DNA of 64,000 nt from Mesorhizobium sp. dw_380 (GTDB lineage: Bacteria > Pseudomonadota > Alphaproteobacteria > Rhizobiales > Rhizobiaceae): positions 57,975-121,974 of the forward strand of contig NZ_JAFFIW010000019.1 in the NCBI RefSeq assembly GCF_018588885.1, in the 5' to 3' direction. Under the pieces are notes generated by a model. It had not been told where the DNA came from, did not search any database, and saw nothing but the letters and a program-made list of their open reading frames with translations. The translations under genes were made by a program, and so were the position numbers. Each line of letters opens with the position of its first letter. Positions within the stretch are counted from its first letter, which is position 1. Shown here in pieces: positions 1 to 8,026 of the stretch.

Positions 1-94
1 GACAAGAAATCAAGTATCTTGAATTATCCACCTGCGCTCAGGCGCCAGGTGAGCCCGATCAAGGGCCTTTTCCGCAAAACCAAGGGGAACCGGA

Positions 95-1036
95 ATGCGT
101 CTTATCAACATCCTTTCAGGCTGCGCCGCAGCCATCGCCATGACCGTCGCGCTCGGCTCTGCCTCCGCCATGGCCGAGACCTATGCGCTCGTCACTATCA
201 ACCAGCAGGCCCTGTTCTTCAACCAGATCAATGACGGTGCCAAGGCAGCCGCAAAAGCTGCTGGTGTCGACCTCGTCATCTTCAACGCCAACAATGTGCC
301 GAGCGCGCAAAACGACGCGATCGAGAACTACATCACTCAGAAGGTCGACGGCATCATTCTCGTCGCTATCGATGTCAACGGTGTGAAACCGGCGATCACC
401 GCGGCCAAGGCTGCCGGCATTCCGGTCATTGCCATCGACGCGCAGATCCCGAATGGCGACAATGTCGCCTTCGTCGGTGTCGACAACACCAAGGCGGGCG
501 AGGATATCGGCAAATTCTACGCCGACTACGTCAAGACCAAGATGAATGGAACCGCCAAGATCGGCGTTGTCGGCGCGCTCAATTCCTTCATCCAGAACCA
601 GCGCCTCGACGGTTTCAAGAAGGCCGTCGCTGACAGCGGCCAGAAGGTCACTTTCCTCGACACGGTCGACGGCCAGAACGTGCAGGACGTCGCCCTGTCC
701 GCTTCCGAGAACCTGATGACCGCCAATGCCGACATGACGACGCTTTACGCGACTGGCGAGCCGGCTCTGCTCGGCGCGGTGTCCGCCGTCACCAGCCAGG
801 GCCGCACCGGCGACGTCAAGGTGTTCGGCTGGGACCTGACCAAGTCGGCGGTAAAAGGTCTTGAAGAGGGCTGGGTGATCGCCGTCGTCCAGCAGGATCC
901 GGCCGGTGAAGGCAAGGCCGCCATCGAAGCCTTCGGCAAGCTCAAGAAGGGCGAGAAGATCGATCCGATCATCAATGTGCCAGTCACCATCGTGACCAAG
1001 GAAAATGTCGGCCAGTTCAAGGACATGTTCAAGTAG
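95..1036 (+). CDS. Sugar ABC transporter substrate-binding protein (RbsB-like)
   Basis: Periplasmic binding protein of the ribose/fructose type, 313 aa, which would capture a sugar or sugar-like ligand for the importer encoded by the next two genes. An N-terminal signal peptide (residues 1-27, ending in Ala-Met-Ala) precedes two Rossmann-like lobes typical of the peripla_BP_4 family; NAIENY- and AIDAQIP-type segments are visible. A strong ribosome-binding site (AAGGGGA) lies just upstream of the ATG. It heads an operon running to 7839. The ligand cannot be read from sequence. The downstream kinase, lactonase-like and amidohydrolase genes suggest a modified sugar rather than plain ribose. Confidence 0.93.
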   Translation: MRLINILSGCAAAIAMTVALGSASAMAETYALVTINQQALFFNQINDGAKAAAKAAGVDLVIFNANNVPSAQNDAIENYITQKVDGIILVAIDVNGVKPAITAAKAAGIPVIAIDAQIPNGDNVAFVGVDNTKAGEDIGKFYADYVKTKMNGTAKIGVVGALNSFIQNQRLDGFKKAVADSGQKVTFLDTVDGQNVQDVALSASENLMTANADMTTLYATGEPALLGAVSAVTSQGRTGDVKVFGWDLTKSAVKGLEEGWVIAVVQQDPAGEGKAAIEAFGKLKKGEKIDPIINVPVTIVTKENVGQFKDMFK

Positions 1037-1052
1037 TATCCTCCCTAGACGG

Positions 1053-1093
1053 CCGGGCCGCGCATCGACCTGATGGGTCGTTGCGCGGCCCGG
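1053..1093 (+). terminator. Strong stem-loop between binding-protein and ATPase genes
   Basis: Perfect 12-bp arms (1053-1064 and 1082-1093) enclose a further 5-bp inner stem, separated from the outer one by a T-T mismatch. No T-run follows. The position after a binding-protein gene and before the ATPase gene suggests mRNA stabilisation or partial termination, so that binding protein is made in excess. The function is inferred. Confidence 0.6.
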
Positions 1094-1131
1094 CGACCGA
1101 CTGAACATGTCGCGCCCAGAGAATTGGAACC

Positions 1132-1932
1132 ATGATGAGCGATGGCGAGACCTACCGTGTCAGGATGACCGGTATTTCCAAACGGTACGGCCCTATCCAG
1201 ACGCTGGACGATGTTTCTCTGAACCTGAAGCCGGGCGAGGTGCTCGGCCTGGTCGGCGACAATGGCGCCGGCAAATCCACGCTCAGCAAGGTTCTGTCCG
1301 GTGCCGTCATTCCGGATTCCGGCAGCATCGAGATAGACGGAAAGTCCGTATCTTTTTCGTCGCCGGCCGATGCGCGTGCCGCACGGGTGGAGATGGTCTA
1401 CCAGGACCTTTCGCTCTGCGACACGGTGGATGTGGCGGGCAATCTCTTCCTTGGCCGCGAGCCGCGCCGCCATGTCCTCGGCGTCCCCTTTCTCGACAAC
1501 AAGCGCATGCACGACGAGACGCGCAACATGCTCGACCGGCTCGGCATCGTCATCGCCGATACGAAGCTCAAGGTTGAGAACCTCTCCGGCGGACAGCGCC
1601 AGTCCATCGCCATCGGCCGCGCCGCCTCCTTCGATCCGTCGGTGCTGATCATGGACGAACCGACGGCGGCCCTTGCGGTGGCGGAAGTCGAAGCGGTTCT
1701 GGAGCTCATTCGCGCCGTCAGCGCCCGCGGTGTCAGCGTCATCCTCATCACCCATCGCCTGCAGGATCTGTTCCTGGTCTGCGACCGCATCCAGGTCATG
1801 TACGAAGGCCGCAACGTCGCCGAACGCAGGATCGGCGACACCAGCATCGAGGAGGTCGTCAACCTGATCGTCGGCCGGAAATTCAACGCGCGTTCGGCGC
1901 GCGCCAGCCGCGATGAGGGGGTACAGCCATGA
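1132..1932 (+). CDS. Sugar ABC transporter ATP-binding protein (FrcA-like, single domain)
   Basis: ATPase subunit energising the importer, 266 aa. Walker A is GDNGAGKST at 42-50, the signature LSGGQRQ at 151-157, Walker B with DEPT at about 171-178 and the switch His at 208. It has one nucleotide-binding domain, like FrcA of rhizobial fructose importers and unlike the two-domain RbsA of about 500 aa, so it would act as a homodimer. Two adjacent ATG codons (1132, 1135) are possible starts. Its stop overlaps the permease start by 4 bases. Confidence 0.93.
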   Translation: MMSDGETYRVRMTGISKRYGPIQTLDDVSLNLKPGEVLGLVGDNGAGKSTLSKVLSGAVIPDSGSIEIDGKSVSFSSPADARAARVEMVYQDLSLCDTVDVAGNLFLGREPRRHVLGVPFLDNKRMHDETRNMLDRLGIVIADTKLKVENLSGGQRQSIAIGRAASFDPSVLIMDEPTAALAVAEVEAVLELIRAVSARGVSVILITHRLQDLFLVCDRIQVMYEGRNVAERRIGDTSIEEVVNLIVGRKFNARSARASRDEGVQP

Positions 1933-2948
1933 ACGTCACCTCACAGTCCGCCAATATCAGTGCCTCGCCATCTGGACGAACGCGCAAGAGCAGTTGGAGG
2001 GACGTGGCGTTGGCCAATGGCAGCGTCGTCTCCATCGCGCTGTTCTTCATCGTGGTGTGCGTGGTCTTCTCGCTGGTCACCGGCTCCTTCCTGACGACGC
2101 CCAATCTGCTCAACATCGTGCGCCAGTCGGCGCCGCTGCTGATCGTTGCCGCGGCCATGACCTTCGTCATCACCACAGGCGGCATCGATCTTTCGGTCGG
2201 GTCCGTGCTGGCGCTGACGGCGACGCTGTCGGCCGTCTTGCTGCAGGCCGGCCTGCCGTGGCCGCTGGTCGTCCTCGCCATGCTGGCGCTTGGCGCGGCG
2301 ATTGGCGCCTTGCAGGGTTTCTTCATCGCCTATGAGCGCATACCGGCCTTCATCGTCACACTTGCCGGTCTATCCGTTATCCGCGGCGTCGCGCTGCTGA
2401 TCACCGGCGGCTATTCGATCCCGGTCGAGCCGACCAGCTTCTTCGTCAACATCGGCAGGGCATGGTTTCTCGGTGTGCCGGTACCGGCACTGCTCGCCCT
2501 TGTCGTCCTGATCGTCGCCTATCTCGCCTTCAACCAGACGCCGTTCGGCCGCTATGTGACCGGCATCGGGGCCAACGCCGAGGCCGTGCGCCGCGCCGGA
2601 GTCGATACACGCTTCATGACGCTCTTCGTCTACATCCTGTCGGGCACGGCGGCGGCGGTCGCTGGTGTCATTCTGGCGGCCCGGCTCGGCTCCGGCTCGT
2701 CGAATTCCGGCCAGGGTTTCGAGCTCGATGTCATTGCCGCCGTGGTGCTTGGCGGCACCAGCCTGTTCGGCGGACGCGGCACGATCATCGGCACCATCCT
2801 CGGCGCGTTGACCGTCGCGGTCATCGGCAACGGCCTGATCCTCGCGCACATGTCGCCCTTCCTGACGCCGATCGTTACCGGCACAATCATCCTCGTTGCC
2901 ATCTGGCTGAATTTCCGCCTGTTCAAGGGCGCAACGCGGAGCCGCTGA
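1929..2948 (+). CDS. Sugar ABC transporter permease (RbsC/FrcC-like)
   Basis: Inner-membrane permease of 339 aa, BPD_transp_2 family. It has a short hydrophilic N-terminus (about 30 residues), then 8-10 hydrophobic segments. The family motif TTGGIDLSVG lies near residues 80-90, and the GxxLFGGRGT segment, which contacts the ATPase, lies in the C-terminal third. The ATGA overlap with the ATPase gene indicates translational coupling. With the two upstream genes it forms a complete CUT2-class importer. Confidence 0.93.
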   Translation: MNVTSQSANISASPSGRTRKSSWRDVALANGSVVSIALFFIVVCVVFSLVTGSFLTTPNLLNIVRQSAPLLIVAAAMTFVITTGGIDLSVGSVLALTATLSAVLLQAGLPWPLVVLAMLALGAAIGALQGFFIAYERIPAFIVTLAGLSVIRGVALLITGGYSIPVEPTSFFVNIGRAWFLGVPVPALLALVVLIVAYLAFNQTPFGRYVTGIGANAEAVRRAGVDTRFMTLFVYILSGTAAAVAGVILAARLGSGSSNSGQGFELDVIAAVVLGGTSLFGGRGTIIGTILGALTVAVIGNGLILAHMSPFLTPIVTGTIILVAIWLNFRLFKGATRSR

Positions 2949-2949
2949 C

Positions 2950-4038
2950 ATGGATCATCTGTTCGACGACACTCCAAGGCAAAGGGCGCCGATCGGTGTT
3001 CGCTCCGGCACCGTTATGACCGTTACCGGCCCGGTCGCGATCGCCGACATGGGCGTGACGCTGATGCACGAGCATATCCTGCTCGATGGCGCGACATCGT
3101 GGAAATGCCCCTGCCATCCCGATGAGAACAGGATCGCCGAACAGCCGGTCACCATGGAGATCATCGGCGAGCTGCGGATGAACCCCTACATGAACCGCGA
3201 CAACGTCTCGCTCGACGACAGCGACCTAGCGCTTTCGGAACTGGCGAAGTATAGGGCGCTCGGTGGCCACACCGTCGTCGACGCGACCAATATCGGCATC
3301 GGCCGCGATCCGGTGAAGCTGGCGCGCATCGCCCGTGCCTCGGGACTGCGCATCGTCATGGGCACGGGCTTCTACCTGCAGCACACCCACCCCGACTGGC
3401 TGAAGGCGATGGACGTCGACGATGTCACCGAATTCCTCGTCAACGATGTCGGCGGCGGGGCGGTGCAGCCCGAGATCATGGCCGGCATCATAGGCGAGGT
3501 CGGTGTCAGCAAGGATTTCACCGACGAGGAACGCAAGTCGCTGCGGGCGTCGGCTCGCGCGGCAAAAGTCACCGGCGTGCCGCTGACTATCCACCTGCCC
3601 GGCTGGGAACGGCTGGCGCACGACGTGCTCGACGTGGTCGAGGCGGAAGGCGCCGATCTCAGGCATACGGTGCTGTGCCATATGAACCCGAGCCACGACG
3701 ATCTCGCGTACCAGCGAAGCCTCGCCGCGCGCGGCGCCTTCCTGGAATACGACATGATCGGCATGGATTTCTATTACGCCGACCAGGACGCGCAATCGCC
3801 TTCAGATGAGCAGAATGCGCGGGCCATCCGCTCGCTGATCGACATGGGGCTGGTCGACCGGCTTCTGCTGTCGCAGGACGTCTTTCTCAAGATCATGCTG
3901 ACCCGTTTCGGCGGCTTCGGCTACGGCTTCATCCTCAAGCATTTCGTGCCGAGACTGAAACGTCACGGTGTCGAGCAATCGGCGATCGACCGCATGCTCG
4001 TCGACAACCCAAAGACCGTGTTCGCCGCGGGCCTCTGA
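2950..4038 (+). CDS. Phosphotriesterase-family metal-dependent hydrolase
   Basis: TIM-barrel amidohydrolase of 362 aa. The expected binuclear-metal ligands are in place: His40 and His42 (MHEH), Glu183 (IGEVG, where the founding enzyme has a carbamylated Lys), His215, His244 and Asp310 (LSQD). Members with Glu at the bridging position include lactonases, some of which act on phosphorylated sugar lactones. A lactonase or esterase role on an intermediate of this operon is therefore a reasonable inference, and organophosphate hydrolysis is unlikely to be its job. The start lies one base after the permease stop. Confidence 0.85.
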   Translation: MDHLFDDTPRQRAPIGVRSGTVMTVTGPVAIADMGVTLMHEHILLDGATSWKCPCHPDENRIAEQPVTMEIIGELRMNPYMNRDNVSLDDSDLALSELAKYRALGGHTVVDATNIGIGRDPVKLARIARASGLRIVMGTGFYLQHTHPDWLKAMDVDDVTEFLVNDVGGGAVQPEIMAGIIGEVGVSKDFTDEERKSLRASARAAKVTGVPLTIHLPGWERLAHDVLDVVEAEGADLRHTVLCHMNPSHDDLAYQRSLAARGAFLEYDMIGMDFYYADQDAQSPSDEQNARAIRSLIDMGLVDRLLLSQDVFLKIMLTRFGGFGYGFILKHFVPRLKRHGVEQSAIDRMLVDNPKTVFAAGL

Positions 4039-4068
4039 GCCGCGGCTCCAAGCAATAAGGGAGTATAC

Positions 4069-4839
4069 ATGTCCAGGAAGAAGGTTCTTCTCGCAGGCGA
4101 GTCCTGGGTCTCGACCGCGACACACATCAAGGGCTTCGACCAGTTTCCGACCGTGACCTATCACACCGGGGCCGACGAATTGCTGGCCGCCCTGAAGGAC
4201 AGCCCGTTCGATGTCACCTTCATGCCGGCGCATGAGGCGCAGCGGAATTTCCCGCAGACCATGGAGACGCTTTCGGCCTATGACGCCGTCGTGCTTTCCG
4301 ATCTTGGCGCCAACACGCTGTTGCTTCACCCCGACACCTGGATTCATTCCCGACCGACCCCGAACCGGCTGCGCTTGCTGCGTGATTACGTCCGCAATGG
4401 CGGCGGCCTGCTGATGTTCGGCGGCTATTACAGCTTCCAGGGCATCAATGGCGGCGCGCGCTATCACAAGACACCGGTCGAAGACGTTCTGCCGGTCACA
4501 TGCCTTCCCATGGACGACCGTGTCGAGGTTCCGGAGGGCTATGCGCCGGCCGTCGTCGGTCCGCAGGACCATCCAATCCTCAGGGGCTTGGGCAAAGATT
4601 GGCCGATCCTGCTCGGCTTCAATGAGGTCGCGGTGAAGGATGGTGCGGAAGTTCTCGCCACCGTATCCTCCGACTACCGTTCGCTGCCGCTGTTGGTGAC
4701 CGGTAAATATGGCAAGGGCCGCACCGTGGCCTGGACCTCGGATGTCGGCCCGCACTGGTTGCCGCCGGGCTTCATCGCCTGGAACGGCTATAAGACGCTG
4801 TTCGAACAGATGCTGGGCTGGGCAACGGCCAGGGATTAG
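4069..4839 (+). CDS. Glutamine amidotransferase-like (GATase1-like) protein, probably non-catalytic triad
   Basis: Cytoplasmic protein of 256 aa with the class-I glutamine-amidotransferase-like fold: an N-terminal beta/alpha start (VLLAGES), a SDLGAN segment and a nucleophile-elbow-like GLLMFGGYYS region near residues 108-117. No Cys is present at the elbow, so ordinary glutaminase chemistry is not expected. Such proteins are usually annotated as cytoplasmic proteins of unknown function next to sugar genes. A good RBS (AAGGGAG) lies 7 bases before the ATG. It is followed after 2 bases by the kinase gene. Confidence 0.7.
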   Translation: MSRKKVLLAGESWVSTATHIKGFDQFPTVTYHTGADELLAALKDSPFDVTFMPAHEAQRNFPQTMETLSAYDAVVLSDLGANTLLLHPDTWIHSRPTPNRLRLLRDYVRNGGGLLMFGGYYSFQGINGGARYHKTPVEDVLPVTCLPMDDRVEVPEGYAPAVVGPQDHPILRGLGKDWPILLGFNEVAVKDGAEVLATVSSDYRSLPLLVTGKYGKGRTVAWTSDVGPHWLPPGFIAWNGYKTLFEQMLGWATARD

Positions 4840-4841
4840 CC

Positions 4842-5753
4842 ATGCGCGTCCATGTCGTCGGCAATGTCTGCGTCGATACGACGTTTCGGCTGGACCGGTT
4901 TCCGGCGGCGGGCGAGACGCTGAACGCATCCAGTCATGCCGACGGACTTGGCGGCAAGGGTGCGAACCAGGCGGTGGCCGCGGCGCGGACCGGAGCCGAT
5001 GTCCGCTTCCATGCGGCGATCGGCAATGATGCCGCCGGCGCATGGATAAGGGAACAACTGGGCCGCGACCTCGACGCCAGTCATCTTACGATGTTGCCGC
5101 TGCCCAGTGACCGGTCGACGATCATGGTCGATGCGCGGGGCGAGAACCTCATCGTCACCGGCGCGAGTTGCGCCATCGCCTTCGATCCCTTGGCAGACAG
5201 TGGGTTTATCCGATCGGTCGAACACGGCGATATCGTGGTGATGCAGGGCAACCTTTCTCCCGAGATAACGACAGCCTGCCTCAGTGCGGCGCGCGACGTG
5301 GGAGCCGTCACTATCTTCAACCCGAGCCCGCTTGCGGCAGATTACGCACCGATTTTGAGCGACGTCAGCGTCGCTATCGTCAATGCGGGCGAAGCGGAGC
5401 AAGTGACCGGAGCCAGTGATCCTGCCCCGGCAGCCCGCGAACTGATCCGTCGAGGCGCTGGTGCCGCCATTGTGACGCTTGGCGCCGGCGGCTGCCTCGT
5501 GGCCGATGGCCAAGGACGGATCGACCGGATCGCGGCGCCCAGGGTGGCCGTGCTAGACACCAGCGGCGCGGGCGATGTCTTTTGCGGCTGCCTCGCCGGC
5601 TGCCTTGCGGCGGGCATGGACCTCGCCACGGCAGCGCGGATCGCGGTGCGCGCGGCGGCCATTTCGGTTGGACGCGCCGGCACGCTCGGCTCCTGTCCCG
5701 ATAGGCGGGAGATGAAAATGCTCATGGAAACGACGGAAGCGGAAACCGCATGA
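4842..5753 (+). CDS. PfkB-family carbohydrate kinase (ribokinase-like)
   Basis: Sugar or nucleoside kinase of 303 aa. The N-terminal substrate motif GGKGANQAVAAARTGA (about 37-53) is of ribokinase type, and the C-terminal DTSGAGD carries the anion hole and catalytic base (GAGD, 242-245). It would phosphorylate the imported sugar or its hydrolysis product. It overlaps the next gene by 4 bases (ATGA), so it is part of the same translation-coupled operon. The exact substrate is unknown; ribokinase, adenosine kinase-like and fructokinase-like activities are all within the family. Confidence 0.9.
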   Translation: MRVHVVGNVCVDTTFRLDRFPAAGETLNASSHADGLGGKGANQAVAAARTGADVRFHAAIGNDAAGAWIREQLGRDLDASHLTMLPLPSDRSTIMVDARGENLIVTGASCAIAFDPLADSGFIRSVEHGDIVVMQGNLSPEITTACLSAARDVGAVTIFNPSPLAADYAPILSDVSVAIVNAGEAEQVTGASDPAPAARELIRRGAGAAIVTLGAGGCLVADGQGRIDRIAAPRVAVLDTSGAGDVFCGCLAGCLAAGMDLATAARIAVRAAAISVGRAGTLGSCPDRREMKMLMETTEAETA

Positions 5754-6598
5754 CAAAGTCCCCCAACTCCATCGGTTCCAAACAGGCCGCCAATGACGCG
5801 CTGCGGTCGATCTTCGGCAGAAGCAAGGTGGTGATCGGCGTCGTTCACCTGGCACCCCTGCCGGGTGCGCCGCGCTACGATGGCGAGGCGGTCGAGGCCA
5901 TCTACCAACGCGGCCTCGACGACGCCAAAGCCTATCTCGATGGCGGTTGCGACGGCGTGATCATCGAAAACCACGGCGACGTGCCGTTTGCCAAACCGGA
6001 TGACATCGGGCCTGAAACCTCCGCCTACATGTCCGTCGTCTCCGACCGCATCCGCAGGGAACTCGGCCGGCCGATCGGTATTAACGTGCTTGCCAATGCC
6101 TCCATTCCCGCATTGTCGATCGCCAGCGCCTCCGGTGCTTCCTTCATACGCGTCAATCAATGGGCCAACGCCTATGTGGCCAATGAGGGCTTTATCGAGG
6201 GAGAGGCTGCACGCGCCATGCGCTTCCGAGCTAAACTTAGGGCCAACGGCATCCGCATCTTCGCCGATGCGCATGTCAAGCACGGCGCCCATGCGATCGT
6301 CGGCGACCGGCCGGTCGAGGAACAGGTCAAGGACCTCGTTTTCTTCGATGCCGATGCGGTGATCGCCACCGGCCAGCGCACCGGCCACGCCGCCGACCTC
6401 GGCTATATCAGGATGATCAAGGAAGCCGCCGGATTGCCGACGCTTGTCGGCAGCGGTGTGACGCCCGACAACGCCAACGACATTCTCGACATCGTCGACG
6501 GCGTCATCGTCGCCAGCTCGCTGAAACATGATGGCGTCTGGTGGAACCAGGTCGATCCGCAACGGGTAAAGGCCTTCATTCGCGGCCTCAAGCGGTGA
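5750..6598 (+). CDS. BtpA/SgcQ family TIM-barrel protein
   Basis: Protein of 282 aa matching the BtpA family, named from the cyanobacterial photosystem I biogenesis protein and including E. coli SgcQ of a sugar operon. The N-terminal signature (VIGVVHLAPLPGAP, about 24-37), a central GINVLANAS strand and a C-terminal VGSGVTPDNA phosphate-binding-like loop fit a TIM barrel. Its position between a sugar kinase and an amidohydrolase supports a metabolic role on a phosphorylated sugar derivative. No activity is established for the family as a whole. Confidence 0.85.
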   Translation: MTKSPNSIGSKQAANDALRSIFGRSKVVIGVVHLAPLPGAPRYDGEAVEAIYQRGLDDAKAYLDGGCDGVIIENHGDVPFAKPDDIGPETSAYMSVVSDRIRRELGRPIGINVLANASIPALSIASASGASFIRVNQWANAYVANEGFIEGEAARAMRFRAKLRANGIRIFADAHVKHGAHAIVGDRPVEEQVKDLVFFDADAVIATGQRTGHAADLGYIRMIKEAAGLPTLVGSGVTPDNANDILDIVDGVIVASSLKHDGVWWNQVDPQRVKAFIRGLKR

Positions 6599-6600
6599 CT

Positions 6601-7839
6601 ATGGTGCCGGAGATCGACGGCGAACGGTTGCTCGGGCGGCTCGAGGCCTTCGCCTACGTCGGCGCGACGCCGGCCGGAGGCGTCAACCGGCAGGCGTTCA
6701 GCGTCGAGGATCGCGCGGCCCGGCGCCTGCTGGCGGAGCTGGCGCAGGAGCGCGGCTTCACTGTTTTTCAGGACGGAATCGCGAACCTCTTCATCCGCCG
6801 CGAGGGTTCAGATGCCACGCTGCCGCCGCTCCTGATCGGCAGCCACCTGGATAGCCAGCCGACTGGCGGTCGGTTTGACGGGGCGCTCGGCACACTCTCC
6901 GCCTTCGAGGTACTCGAAGCGCTGGAGGACGCGGAGGCTGAAACCCGGATGCCGATCGAGGTCGCCGCCTGGGCCAATGAAGAAGGCAGCCGCTTCGCAC
7001 CCGGCGTAATGGGCTCCATGGCATTCACCGGTGCCGACATTTCCGCATGGAAATCCAATGTAGGCAGCGACGGCGCGTCTCTCGCAAAGGAACTCGAGGC
7101 CACGATCTGCGCCTTGCCGGAGGCGACGCGTCGCCCGATCGGCATACCGATATCTGGCTATATCGAGCTGCATATCGAACAGGGACCCTCCCTGGAAAAA
7201 GAGCGCCTGCCGATCGGTGTCGTCACCGCCGTTCAGGGCACGCGCTGGCTGGAAGTCTCCATTGAGGGCGCTGCCGGTCACGCCGGCACGACCGGTCTTG
7301 CCTATCGCAAGGATCCAATGGTCGCCGCGATTGCCGCGATACACAGGCTGCAGGCGACGATCATGCCGCTCGATTCGAGCGCGCGGTTGACGGTGGGCCG
7401 GATCGCCGCCCAGCCGGGATCGATCAACGCCATACCGCAATCCGTGGCCTTCACCGTCGACATCAGGCATCCGCGGGTAGAGCGACTCGATGCCATCGAG
7501 GCCGAGCTGCGCCAGGCCTGCGCGGCGGAGGCGGAGGCCCAGCATTGCACGGCAATGATCAGGCGATCGTTCGACATGCCCGGGGCGGCATTCTCTCCCG
7601 ATATGGTCAAAATCGTCGAGGCGGCCGCCAGATCCCTGCGGCTGCCGCACAAGCGGATGATATCGGGCGCATTCCATGACGCGCTGTTCCTCGCCCGGGT
7701 GGCGCCCGCCGCGATGATCTTCGTGCCGTGTCGCGACGGGCTTAGCCACAACGAGGCGGAATATGTTGAGCCTGCCGACGCAGTCGCCGGCGCGCGGGTT
7801 CTGCTGCAAGCGACCATCGCGGCAGCCTCGCCGCGATGA
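6601..7839 (+). CDS. M20-family Zn amidohydrolase (allantoate amidohydrolase / N-carbamoyl amino acid hydrolase type)
   Basis: Metallopeptidase-fold hydrolase of 412 aa from the ATG two bases after the BtpA-like stop; an in-frame start at 6541 would lie inside the previous gene. Metal ligands are visible: His82 and Asp84 (SHLDS), Asp93 (RFDG), Glu127/Glu128 (NEEGS), His191 (ELHIEQGP) and His383 (SHNEAEY). The dimerisation-domain His region (GHAGTTG) is also present. Relatives hydrolyse ureido or carbamoyl groups, which implies that the operon's substrate carries nitrogen. It is the last gene of the operon. Confidence 0.88.
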   Translation: MVPEIDGERLLGRLEAFAYVGATPAGGVNRQAFSVEDRAARRLLAELAQERGFTVFQDGIANLFIRREGSDATLPPLLIGSHLDSQPTGGRFDGALGTLSAFEVLEALEDAEAETRMPIEVAAWANEEGSRFAPGVMGSMAFTGADISAWKSNVGSDGASLAKELEATICALPEATRRPIGIPISGYIELHIEQGPSLEKERLPIGVVTAVQGTRWLEVSIEGAAGHAGTTGLAYRKDPMVAAIAAIHRLQATIMPLDSSARLTVGRIAAQPGSINAIPQSVAFTVDIRHPRVERLDAIEAELRQACAAEAEAQHCTAMIRRSFDMPGAAFSPDMVKIVEAAARSLRLPHKRMISGAFHDALFLARVAPAAMIFVPCRDGLSHNEAEYVEPADAVAGARVLLQATIAAASPR

Positions 7840-7938
7840 TCATTTGAGGTAGCGGCTGTCGCCATTCGTGCCTGCCCCTGCCCTTTGCACGAACACAAAC
7901 CACGCAGCTGTGTCCTCGTTGCCCTTGTGAGCGCGCAC
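7840..7938 (-). other. Possible short CDS or 3' remnant, convergent with the M20 gene
   Basis: The minus frame is open from 7998 down to a TGA at 7840. Its last 32 codons from a GTG at 7938 read like protein (...AAWFVFVQ...GDSRYLK) and end one base after the M20 stop. There is no ATG and no clear RBS, and a stop at 7999-8001 closes the frame upstream. It may be a decayed gene end or chance. The stretch otherwise serves as the upstream region of the PBP1A gene. Confidence 0.2.
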
Positions 7939-8026
7939 GAAATGGATGAATAGTCGGGACAGGGCGCCGCCCTGAAATTGCCCGCTTGCGGTTTCAGGTC
8001 ACGCCACAGCCGAGCCGGGTTTTTGA

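Noticed and set aside
116..1108. 330-codon minus-strand frame opposite the binding-protein gene
   Set aside because: The plus-strand product has a signal peptide and family motifs. The minus product is Asp/Gly/His-rich shadow.
4069..4839. Reading this gene as an active glutamine amidotransferase
   Set aside because: No Cys at the nucleophile elbow, so only the fold is claimed.
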